This document shows, piece after piece, positions 13,200 through 18,617 of a stretch of 18,617 nt of DNA. Positions within the stretch are counted from its first letter, which is position 1. Each line of letters starts with the position of its first letter. The stretch is from an uncultured Eubacteriales bacterium. GTDB taxonomy: Bacteria; Bacillota; Clostridia; Oscillospirales; Oscillospiraceae. The stretch is taken from the NCBI GenBank assembly GCA_900544945.1, contig UQXG01000029.1, positions 1-18,617 on the forward strand, read 5' to 3'. Position numbers and translations under genes: made by a program. The notes beneath the pieces were generated by a model. It did no database searches and was not told the origin of the DNA. It saw nothing but the letters and a program-made list of their open reading frames with translations.

Positions 13200-13298
13200 T
13201 TGCAATTCCGATATTTAGTATATTTTTGCTGCGGATGACCCAAGATATTGAAGATATAATTGAAAATGATAAAAAATCGGCAAGCATTCTTAATACAG

Positions 13299-13322
13299 GT
13301 TTACATAAAAACGTTTACATAA
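13299..13322 (+). repeat. Direct repeat GTTTACATAA x2 (possible operator)
   Basis: GTTTACATAA occurs at 13299-13308 and again at 13313-13322, 14 bp apart start to start, just upstream of the palindrome and promoter. Spaced short repeats in this position are typical of regulator binding sites; the regulator is unknown. Confidence 0.5.
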
Positions 13323-13328
13323 TTATCC

Positions 13329-13340
13329 GTCAATATTGAC
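13329..13340. promoter_or_regulatory. Perfect palindrome GTCAATATTGAC overlapping a possible -35 box
   Basis: The 12-bp sequence is its own reverse complement and contains all but the last base of TTGACA (13336-13341). With a 17-bp spacer TTGACA faces TAAAAA (13359-13364), a possible weaker upstream promoter. The site could be an operator controlling that promoter. Confidence 0.4.
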
Positions 13341-13367
13341 AAAAAAAGCAATTTTGGCTAAAAATGC

Positions 13368-13396
13368 TTGAATTTCTGTACGAAATGGAGTATAGT
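13368..13396 (+). promoter_or_regulatory. Sigma-A promoter of the SpoIIM-like/xerD unit
   Basis: TTGAAT (13368-13373) and TATAGT (13391-13396) are separated by exactly 17 bp, each with one or two differences from consensus. It is the best-placed promoter upstream of the gene at 13495, and transcription would start near 13403. Confidence 0.65.
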
Positions 13397-13494
13397 ATGG
13401 GAGCATAGAAATCTTGACTGTATCTGTCGCCTTTTGTACCCGGCTTCTCTTTTTCGTAAGCAAGTATTTTTGCCTCGGGAGGGTTTGATCGAGG

Positions 13495-14016
13495 GTGCGT
13501 ACAAGGCTGTCTGCTGTTTCTTCCCGCAGGCGCAAGGCTGCGGCTTTTGTGCTTGCATTTGTGTGGGTTCTGGGGACGGTTTCCGGAATTGTGTATTCCT
13601 GCTGTCCTATGGTCGATTCTGCTTCTCTGATGCGCAGGACATTGCTTGCTCCTGTGTCGATCGTTTCTTTTCTGTGTGTCTCGTTCTTACCTTTTGTAAT
13701 GTCCGCCATTCTGGCTTTTTTGGATTGCCCTCTGGGGATCTATGGAATCTGCTTTTGGAAGGCCTTTCTCCATGGATTTGTATCCGCAGGGCTGATAACC
13801 TGCTTCCCGGACTGGGGCTGGCTGATTCGGTGCTTTCTGCTGCTGGGCGACGGCACCCTGCCCATCCTGTACTGGCTTTGGCTGCGATGTGTGCAGGGGC
13901 GGCCGGTATTGGCTCCTGTGGCTGCTGCCGGCTTTGGGCAGCTGGCACTGGCTGCCGCCGGGTATTGCCATGTGTTTCCTCTTTACTGGCGGTTCATTGA
14001 ATCTATGAAAGGATAA
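13495..14016 (+). CDS. Multi-spanning membrane protein, possibly SpoIIM-like
   Basis: A 173-residue protein with about five hydrophobic helices (residues about 15-36, 53-76, 82-104, 107-131 and 138-158) and a basic N-terminal tail. Two overlapping frames are open here. This one is preferred because it gives a clean membrane topology, ends 16 bp before xerD and has GGGAGGG (13477-13483) 11 nt before a GTG start; the alternative frame 13368-14000 gives a cysteine-rich, patternless protein. The pattern of adjacent hydrophobic helices rich in glycine and phenylalanine (KAFLHGFVSAGLI) and the position just upstream of xerD recall SpoIIM, which is encoded near xerD in Bacillus and helps engulfment during sporulation. 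Sequence similarity is too faint to be certain. Confidence 0.6.
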   Translation: MRTRLSAVSSRRRKAAAFVLAFVWVLGTVSGIVYSCCPMVDSASLMRRTLLAPVSIVSFLCVSFLPFVMSAILAFLDCPLGIYGICFWKAFLHGFVSAGLITCFPDWGWLIRCFLLLGDGTLPILYWLWLRCVQGRPVLAPVAAAGFGQLALAAAGYCHVFPLYWRFIESMKG

Positions 14017-14032
14017 AAAGGTAAGCTGTTAC

Positions 14033-14908
14033 ATGCTGGATTTGATTCATGCCTATGAAAATTACCTGGTTAAGGTAAAGCAGGCATCTACGAACACCGT
14101 GTCCTCTTATCTGCGGGATATCCGCCAGTTTGACGGCTGGCTGGGCGGCAGTGTTCTGGATGCCTCGCAACAGAATATCCGTGCGTATCTGACTTACCTT
14201 CAGGAGCAGGGAAAGTCTGGTGCTACGGTGTCCCGTTCCTTGGCCAGCCTGAAAAACTTCTATGCCTACGCCGTATCCTCTGGATTTCTGGATGTCTCTC
14301 CCGTTTCCGGCCAGATTCACATTGACCGTGGGGAGCGTCGGCTGCCCCAGATTCTGACCGGCAGGGAAGTGGAGCTGCTGCTGTCCCAGCCTTCCTCCTC
14401 AGATTTCAAGGGAGTCCGGGACAAGGCTATGCTGGAGGTGATGTACGCCACCGGCATCCGGGTTTCCGAGCTCATCGACCTGAACGTGGACGATGTGAAC
14501 CAGGATATGGGCGTTATCCGCTGCGCCAGCGCCAAGAAGACCCGGGTGATTCCCCTGTATCCGGCGGCGCAGAAGGCCCTGAGCGTCTACCTCAGCGAGG
14601 TTCGCGCACTCATCGCCACCAATCCCGCCGAGCGGGCCTTGTTTGTAAACATCGGCGGTTCCCGGATGAGTCGGCAGGGCTTCTGGAAAATTCTCAAGCA
14701 CTACCAGGCCACGGCCGGAATCGAAAAGGACATTACCCCCCATACCCTCCGGCACAGCTTCGCCGTGCATCTGCTGGAAAACGGCGCGGACATCAGCGCC
14801 CTCCAGGAGCTGATGGGCCACAGCGACATTTCCTCCACCCAGTTGTATACTTCCCTTATCGACAAGAAGGTAAAGACCGTTTACGAAAAGTGCCATCCCA
14901 AGGCTTGA
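14033..14908 (+). CDS. xerD: Site-specific tyrosine recombinase XerD
   Basis: A 291-residue tyrosine recombinase with an N-terminal core-binding SAM-like domain (about residues 1-85) and a C-terminal catalytic domain. The catalytic residues are visible: Arg143 in ATGIRVSEL, a Lys at 168/169 in SAKKTRVIPL, His237 and Arg240 in HTLRH, His263 in GHSD and the nucleophile Tyr272 in TQLYTS. Length and motifs match chromosomal XerC/XerD, which resolve chromosome dimers at dif, rather than a phage integrase. No attachment site, phage genes or tRNA surrounds it, which also argues for the housekeeping role. It shares a transcription unit with the upstream membrane protein and ends in a strong terminator. 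XerD rather than XerC is chosen from the context near a SpoIIM-like gene. Confidence 0.88.
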   Translation: MLDLIHAYENYLVKVKQASTNTVSSYLRDIRQFDGWLGGSVLDASQQNIRAYLTYLQEQGKSGATVSRSLASLKNFYAYAVSSGFLDVSPVSGQIHIDRGERRLPQILTGREVELLLSQPSSSDFKGVRDKAMLEVMYATGIRVSELIDLNVDDVNQDMGVIRCASAKKTRVIPLYPAAQKALSVYLSEVRALIATNPAERALFVNIGGSRMSRQGFWKILKHYQATAGIEKDITPHTLRHSFAVHLLENGADISALQELMGHSDISSTQLYTSLIDKKVKTVYEKCHPKA

Positions 14909-14911
14909 AGT

Positions 14912-14952
14912 AAACCCCCTCCGTATGCTTTGACATGCGGAGGGGGTTTCTG
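14912..14952 (+). terminator. Intrinsic terminator of xerD
   Basis: AAACCCCCTCCGTATG (14912-14927) pairs with CATGCGGAGGGGGTTT (14934-14949), 16 bp with one G-U pair, around the loop CTTTGA. The T-tail is short (TTTCTGTAT). It begins 3 bp after the xerD stop. Confidence 0.85.
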
Positions 14953-14958
14953 TATAAT
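14930..14958 (+). promoter_or_regulatory. Perfect consensus sigma-A promoter embedded in the xerD terminator
   Basis: TTGACA (14930-14935) and TATAAT (14953-14958) are both exact consensus hexamers with an exact 17-bp spacer. The -35 box lies in the terminator loop and top of the stem, and the spacer is the descending stem arm. The start site would be near 14965, leaving only about 15 nt before the ATG at 14980, enough for the AAGGGGG ribosome site. Confidence 0.85.
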
Positions 14959-14979
14959 GTGGCGTAAGGGGGTGACGCA

Positions 14980-15936
14980 ATGGAGGGTAATTTCCCGCTT
15001 GACGGAAAGAATCGAAGGTTGCGGCTTTGGCGCATTCCGGTTTTTCTGTCCGGGGCATTTCTGATCGGACTGTACGGATTTCTGCGGTCTGTGGATTCTC
15101 GGACCGGAAGTGAGCTGGTCGTGCTGCTTCTGATGGGTACCGTTTTCTGTCTGGCAGCCGTTCTTTCCAGGCTTTACAATCGAAAGGGTTATATCTGCCT
15201 GAAAAACGGACGAATTCAGGCCCGGTATCACTGGCTGGGGAGACTGGACTGCGCCATAGAAGATATTGCGTTCGTCCTGCCCCAGGTCAATACGCTCACA
15301 ATCCTGCTGAAAAGCGGAAGGCGGCACATCATCACCGGCGTTGAGGATTCTTGGCTTCTGAGCCGACTCATTCGTCGGCGTCTGTATGCCGCCGAAAGGG
15401 AATTGCCGGATTCGCTAAGGCAGGAGTTGAACCTGGCGAAGGCAAAACGCGCAAAGACACTCACCTGGGTGATTTGCGGAACAGCCATGTTGTTTATCAA
15501 TATTCTTCTGACGGTGCTGCTGACCGGCGGCCGGGAACTGCACGAATTCAGCCAATCAGATTGGTATCGGTTTCTGGGAATGGGGTTTTGGGAACTCTTT
15601 CTTTTGGTTGCGCTTTTGGGGGTTGCCAATCAGTGCGGCAAGCAGCTGCTTACCCTGGAGTTGCTGCGCTACCGTCTGCGAGGCGCCCTTATCGCATTCA
15701 CCCCGCTGCCAACCAACCATGTGCGCCGCGTCTACACCGACGAGAACAATTCCGGCCGTGTGGTCGTGTGCGGCTTTCCTAACTCGAAATCGGTTTATTA
15801 CTGCGTCCAGGAATTTAGCGCAGATGAGAAGCTGGAAACCGTCTATTCCTCCCAAATCTTTGCTAGCCGGAAAGAACTGCCAGAGGACGCATTCTCCGGG
15901 CTGATGGACATTTCCTTTTTATTCCCCAAAGTGTGA
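14980..15936 (+). CDS. Unknown membrane protein with two repeated 2-helix plus beta-domain halves
   Basis: A 318-residue protein I do not recognise. Helices at about residues 18-36 and 46-64 are followed by a soluble beta-rich part (about 70-135: GYICLKNGRIQARYHWLGRLDCAIEDI, shown here only in part as GRIQARYHWLGRL); a second helix pair at about 160-182 and 199-217 is followed by another soluble part (220-318). The helix-pair-plus-beta layout recalls bacterial membrane proteins with PH-like domains, but this is a shape comparison only. A basic linker (RRRLYAAERELPDSLRQ) joins the halves, so both soluble domains are likely cytoplasmic. It has its own consensus promoter and lies just upstream of the ECF sigma operon, with the candidate ECF promoter overlapping its stop codon. 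Confidence 0.8.
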   Translation: MEGNFPLDGKNRRLRLWRIPVFLSGAFLIGLYGFLRSVDSRTGSELVVLLLMGTVFCLAAVLSRLYNRKGYICLKNGRIQARYHWLGRLDCAIEDIAFVLPQVNTLTILLKSGRRHIITGVEDSWLLSRLIRRRLYAAERELPDSLRQELNLAKAKRAKTLTWVICGTAMLFINILLTVLLTGGRELHEFSQSDWYRFLGMGFWELFLLVALLGVANQCGKQLLTLELLRYRLRGALIAFTPLPTNHVRRVYTDENNSGRVVVCGFPNSKSVYYCVQEFSADEKLETVYSSQIFASRKELPEDAFSGLMDISFLFPKV

Positions 15937-15964
15937 CCCTTCCACCCGCAATTCCGTCTATATA
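15932..15964 (+). promoter_or_regulatory. Candidate autoregulated ECF-type promoter
   Basis: TGTGACCCTT (15932-15941, overlapping the preceding stop codon) and CGTCTATATA (15955-15964) resemble the AAC-type -35 and CGTC-type -10 elements used by ECF sigma factors, with 16 bp between TGACC and CGTC. It sits about 31 bp before the ATG of the ECF gene. Self-activation is the usual arrangement; here it is inferred. Confidence 0.5.
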
Positions 15965-15994
15965 GATGAAGACAGAAAGAAGGGAGGACTCCCT

Positions 15995-16549
15995 ATGGAT
16001 GACAGCGAAATTCTGGAGCTGTACTGGAGCCGGGACGAACAGGCCATCGCCGAGACCCGGGCTTCCTACGGCGTGCCGCTGCTTACCCTTGCCAACCGCA
16101 TTCTGAGCAGCCGGGAGGATTCGGAGGAAACCGTCAGCGACACATTTCTTCGCGCCTGGCAGACCATCCCACCGGAGCGGCCAAAGGATTTCCTCGCCTT
16201 TCTGCGAAGAATTTGCCGGAATCTGGCCTTCGACCGGCTTGACTGGAACCGGGCTGCCAAGCGGAATCCAAAGCTGATCGCTCTGACCGCGGAGCTGGAG
16301 CAGTGCATCCCGGATCTCCGGCAGGGAGAGATTCCGGACAGGCTTTCCCTCAAGGCAACCCTGGAGGCGTTTCTCCGGCAGCTTTCCAAGGAAAGTCGCG
16401 GGATTTTCCTGCGCCGGTATCTCTACGGGGATTCCGTTGGCGAAATCGCCCAGAGATACGCCGCCAGTGAAAGCAAGGTAAAAATGCAGCTGCACCGCAC
16501 CCGGGAAAAGCTGCGCCGTTTTCTGGAACAGGAGGGGATTGCGCTATGA
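15995..16549 (+). CDS. ECF-type RNA polymerase sigma factor
   Basis: A 184-residue sigma-70 family protein with only regions 2 and 4. Region 2 spans about residues 18-87 (SREDSEETVSDTFLRAW, FLRRICRNLAFDRL) and region 4 about 122-178 (GIFLRRYLYGDSVGEIAQRY, then ASESKVKMQLHRTREKLR, the helix-turn-helix that reads -35). The ribosome site AAGGGAGG lies 10 nt before the ATG. It overlaps the next gene as ATGA, the usual arrangement with a membrane anti-sigma factor. This subtype, with a DDSEILELYW start, is common and often multi-copy in gut Clostridia. Its target genes and inducing signal cannot be told from sequence. Confidence 0.93.
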   Translation: MDDSEILELYWSRDEQAIAETRASYGVPLLTLANRILSSREDSEETVSDTFLRAWQTIPPERPKDFLAFLRRICRNLAFDRLDWNRAAKRNPKLIALTAELEQCIPDLRQGEIPDRLSLKATLEAFLRQLSKESRGIFLRRYLYGDSVGEIAQRYAASESKVKMQLHRTREKLRRFLEQEGIAL

Positions 16550-17547
16550 CCGGAAAGGATCTGCTGATGACCCTAGGCACCATTGATGAGGCTTTTTACG
16601 AAGAAGCAGAAAAGCCGATGCCCAGCCGCCGAAGGCGAATTGCCATTGCGGTGCTGGTGGCCGCACTGCTTCTGCTGGCGGGCTGCTCCTACGCGGTGCT
16701 GACGCAGGCGCAATGGTTTCAGAGCTTCTTCGGGCGTCTGAACGGTCAGCCCCTCAGCCATGGACAGACCGCGTACATTGAGGAAAACGTGCAGCCCATC
16801 GGTGGGCAAAGCGTGACCGTAGGTCACTACCGGCTTACCCTGGAATCTGCCCTTGCCGAGGAGCGCACCGCCTGCATCCGCCTCCGGTTGGAGGGGCCTG
16901 GGCTGAGAGAAATGTACAGCGTTGGCTTTCTGCCTCGTCCTCTGGCAGACGGCACCGGCAAGGAAGCTGTGTTTTTCCGGAAGGGAAGAACGGCACAAGA
17001 GGAAAGTCCCTACATCCAGGGATTGTGGTCTTCAGTATCGGAAGGGGACAGTGTTTCCATTCTGCTCTGGCTGGAGCAGTCTTTTTCTTCGGAAACGCCC
17101 TTCGAGGCCGGAGTGCCCTATATTCTGCATCTGACCGACCTGGAAGCCAACCCCTTTGGTGAGCCTGTGAAACGGTTGCAGGAAGGGGAGTGGGACTTTG
17201 AAGTTGTGTTCGATCACCTGAGCCGGGAGCAAACAGAGCTTTTGACAGAGCCGGTTGCGACGGTCAGTCAGGACTATCCGGGGGTATCTCTCACGTTGAC
17301 CTCCTGGAAGCTCCGGGCTCTGGGCATGGACGTGGAATTTGAACCGTGCTCCCAGGATTATCTGGGTCGGGGCTGCCTGGAGGATGCCGTTGTGGTTCTG
17401 AAGAACGGCACCCGGGTGGGAGCCTATCCGCTGTTTTATGACCCAAATGGCAGCGCAACCTACACCCTGGACTGCCCCATCGATATCCGGGAAGCGGATT
17501 ATGTCCAACTGCGGGACGGAACCTGTCTCCCGGTTCCGGAAGCCTAA
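16546..17547 (+). CDS. Probable membrane-anchored anti-sigma factor
   Basis: A 333-residue protein with a short cytoplasmic N-terminus (residues 1-26, MTGKDLLMTLGTIDEAFYEE), four arginines, one hydrophobic helix (about 31-52) and a roughly 280-residue extracytoplasmic part. This is the plan of the DUF4179-like anti-sigma partners of gut clostridial ECF factors: the N-terminus binds the sigma factor and the outer domain senses a signal. It overlaps the ECF gene by 4 nt, which supports the pairing. The helix ends LLLLAGCS, which resembles a lipobox, but the 28 polar residues before it make a lipoprotein less likely. The sensor domain has no motif I recognise. Confidence 0.75.
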   Translation: MTGKDLLMTLGTIDEAFYEEAEKPMPSRRRRIAIAVLVAALLLLAGCSYAVLTQAQWFQSFFGRLNGQPLSHGQTAYIEENVQPIGGQSVTVGHYRLTLESALAEERTACIRLRLEGPGLREMYSVGFLPRPLADGTGKEAVFFRKGRTAQEESPYIQGLWSSVSEGDSVSILLWLEQSFSSETPFEAGVPYILHLTDLEANPFGEPVKRLQEGEWDFEVVFDHLSREQTELLTEPVATVSQDYPGVSLTLTSWKLRALGMDVEFEPCSQDYLGRGCLEDAVVVLKNGTRVGAYPLFYDPNGSATYTLDCPIDIREADYVQLRDGTCLPVPEA

Positions 17548-17554
17548 ACACGCA

Positions 17555-17589
17555 AAAAGCGCACTGCTTGCATGAAGCAGTGCGCTTTT
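17555..17589. terminator. Bidirectional terminator between convergent genes
   Basis: AAAAGCGCACTGCTT (17555-17569) and AAGCAGTGCGCTTTT (17575-17589) are perfect inverted copies around GCATG. The A-run and T-run allow termination in both directions. It lies 7 bp after the anti-sigma stop and 37 bp from the pfkA stop, so both convergent genes can use it. Confidence 0.92.
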
Positions 17590-17626
17590 CAATACAGAAT
17601 GATGTAAAAGGGGAGAGGGGATGTGC

Positions 17627-18598
17627 TCAGATGCCCGTCATAGCAGCCAGAACGTCAACTTCCATCTGCTGAATGCTCTTATGCATGGCCAAGCCCTCGT
17701 CGATGTCCACATCGGTAAAGTTGCCGTCGTGGGTGCAGACGATCCGGTTGGTCTTACCCTGAAGCAGCAGCTCCACTGCCAGATAGCCCATCTTGGTGGC
17801 GTTGACCCGGTCACGTCCGGTGGGGGAGCCGCCTCGCTGAATATGACCCAGAACAGTCACCCGGGGATCCAGATCGGTGGCATCCTTAATCTTGGCTGCA
17901 ATGTCCGTGGCCTTGCCGGCGCCCTCGGCTACCACAATCATGTAGTGGGTGAAGCCGTTGAGCCGGGCCTTACGAATCTTTTCCACCACATCCCGTTCAA
18001 AGTCAATCTGCTCTTCAGGCACCAGGACGGCAGTTGCGCCCACCGCCAGGCCTACATACATGGCCAGATAACCGGCGTTGCGCCCCATGACCTCGACGAC
18101 GGAGCAACGCTCGTGGGACTGCATGGTGTCCCGGAGCTTATCGATACACTCAATGGCGGTATTGGCAGCGGTATCGAAGCCGATGCAGTAATTGGTGCAG
18201 CTAATGTCGTTGTCGATGGTGCCGGGAATGCCGATGACATTGATGCCGAATTTACTCAGAGCCCGAGCACCCCGGAAGGTGCCGTCACCGCCAATGGCGA
18301 TGATGCTGTCCAGGCCTAAGAATTTGCAGGTGGACACAGCCTTGCGCTGGCCCTCCTCGGTCATAAATTCGCTGCTGCGGGCAGTATAGAGGATCGTACC
18401 ACCACGGTTAATGGTGTGGGAGACACTCTTTTCATCCAGCTTGACCACATCACCGGAAATCAGACCGTTCCAGCCGCGACGGATTCCATAGCATTCCAGG
18501 CCATGATACAACGCAGTACGGACAACAGCCCGGACGCAGGGGTTCATGCCGGGAGCGTCACCGCCGCTGGTAAGGACGCCAATTCTTTTTACGCTCAT
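17627..18598 (-). CDS. pfkA: ATP-dependent 6-phosphofructokinase
   Basis: A 323-residue enzyme that phosphorylates fructose 6-phosphate, the committed step of glycolysis. It has the nucleotide loop TSGGDAPGMN (residues 10-19), GGDGT (103-107), the catalytic PGTIDND (125-131, with Asp129 as the base) and VEVMGRNAGYLA (168-179). Glycine after GGD and in PGTIDND, rather than the Asp and Lys of pyrophosphate-dependent forms, points to ATP as donor. An ATG at 18613 is in frame, but the sequence ATGGAGGATCAATTTATG shows that GGAGGA is the ribosome site, so the start is the ATG at 18598. Any promoter lies beyond the window edge. Confidence 0.97.
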   Translation of the reverse strand: MSVKRIGVLTSGGDAPGMNPCVRAVVRTALYHGLECYGIRRGWNGLISGDVVKLDEKSVSHTINRGGTILYTARSSEFMTEEGQRKAVSTCKFLGLDSIIAIGGDGTFRGARALSKFGINVIGIPGTIDNDISCTNYCIGFDTAANTAIECIDKLRDTMQSHERCSVVEVMGRNAGYLAMYVGLAVGATAVLVPEEQIDFERDVVEKIRKARLNGFTHYMIVVAEGAGKATDIAAKIKDATDLDPRVTVLGHIQRGGSPTGRDRVNATKMGYLAVELLLQGKTNRIVCTHDGNFTDVDIDEGLAMHKSIQQMEVDVLAAMTGI

Positions 18599-18617
18599 AA
18601 ATTGATCCTCCATTCAA

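Larger units (their letters stand above)
13136..13494. other. 359-bp AT-rich intergenic regulatory region
   Basis: This gap between the small membrane protein and the SpoIIM-like gene is much AT-richer than its surroundings. It holds most of the hairpin described above, a pair of direct repeats, a palindrome over a possible -35 box, and a good promoter at 13368-13396. The frame 13187-13339 is open, with an ATG at 13235 giving 34 residues, but it lacks a ribosome site and I do not call it a gene. The stretch 13397-13494 would be a leader of about 90 nt; I see no riboswitch-like fold in it. Confidence 0.6.

Noticed and set aside
13187..13339. Small AT-rich open frame with an ATG at 13235 (34 residues, MTQDIEDIIENDKK...).
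   Set aside because: No ribosome site, no recognised family, and it overlaps the repeat and promoter elements; kept only as a possible relic.
13403..13494. Possible riboswitch or leader attenuator in the long 5' leader of the SpoIIM-like gene.
   Set aside because: I found no stable stem followed by a T-tract and no known riboswitch core in the sequence.
13368..14000. Alternative 210-codon frame overlapping the SpoIIM-like gene.
   Set aside because: It begins upstream of the predicted transcription start, gives a patternless cysteine-rich protein and lacks a ribosome site; the other frame has clean membrane helices.
14033..14908. XerD-like recombinase as a sign of an integrated mobile element.
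   Set aside because: It has chromosomal XerC/D length and motifs, and there are no phage genes, tRNA or attachment repeats nearby.

Overview
This window looks like chromosomal DNA of a GC-rich, spore-forming gut member of the class Clostridia, of the Oscillospiraceae/Ruminococcaceae kind. The evidence is the Firmicutes gene order yqfC-yqfD-phoH-ybeY-era-yqzL-recO, the sporulation proteins YlbJ, YqfC and YqfD, MutS2, an HPr with the regulatory serine, and an ATP-type phosphofructokinase. Species cannot be fixed from sequence reading alone. The first ~230 bases are the exception: they are AT-richer, encode the middle of a Bacteroidota-like DHBP synthase (ribB), and stop abruptly. They are either a foreign relic or a chimeric contig end.

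Layout. 1-247: truncated ribB piece. 257-1231 (minus): ylbJ, divergent from the next block. 1303-8462 (plus): a tightly packed housekeeping/sporulation operon, yqfC, yqfD, phoH, ybeY, era, the small gene yqzL, recO and mutS2, with several overlapping gene ends (56 nt for yqfD/phoH, 50 nt for yqzL/recO). 8463-9120: a candidate catabolite-response element, a sigma-A promoter, an HPr gene with an altered active-site loop, then a 161-bp palindromic element with IS5-like ends and a CTAA target duplication directly after the HPr stop codon, then a terminator. 9181-12568 (plus): uvrC (apparently with an ACG start codon), rsmD, coaD and a coiled-coil protein, closed by two tandem terminators. 12710-13135: a small four-helix membrane protein. 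13136-13494: an AT-rich regulatory gap with a long hairpin, direct repeats, a palindrome and a good promoter. 13495-14908: a SpoIIM-like membrane protein and xerD. 14980-17547: an unknown membrane protein driven by a perfect consensus promoter built into the xerD terminator, then an ECF sigma factor and its probable membrane anti-sigma. 17627-18598 (minus): pfkA, convergent and separated by a bidirectional terminator.

How the genes fit together. Most of the window is core maintenance: ribosome and RNA quality control (ybeY, era, rsmD, phoH), DNA repair and recombination (recO, mutS2, uvrC, xerD), coenzyme A synthesis (coaD), sugar metabolism and its control (HPr, pfkA) and sporulation (ylbJ, yqfC, yqfD, possibly the SpoIIM-like gene). 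I saw no CRISPR array, toxin-antitoxin pair, defence island, phage, tRNA or rRNA gene. The most unusual items are the IS5-like MITE, the non-AUG uvrC start, the promoter inside a terminator, the HPr variant and the foreign-looking ribB end. I do not see a complete undescribed system; the least understood proteins are at 12065-12568, 13495-14016 and 14980-15936.
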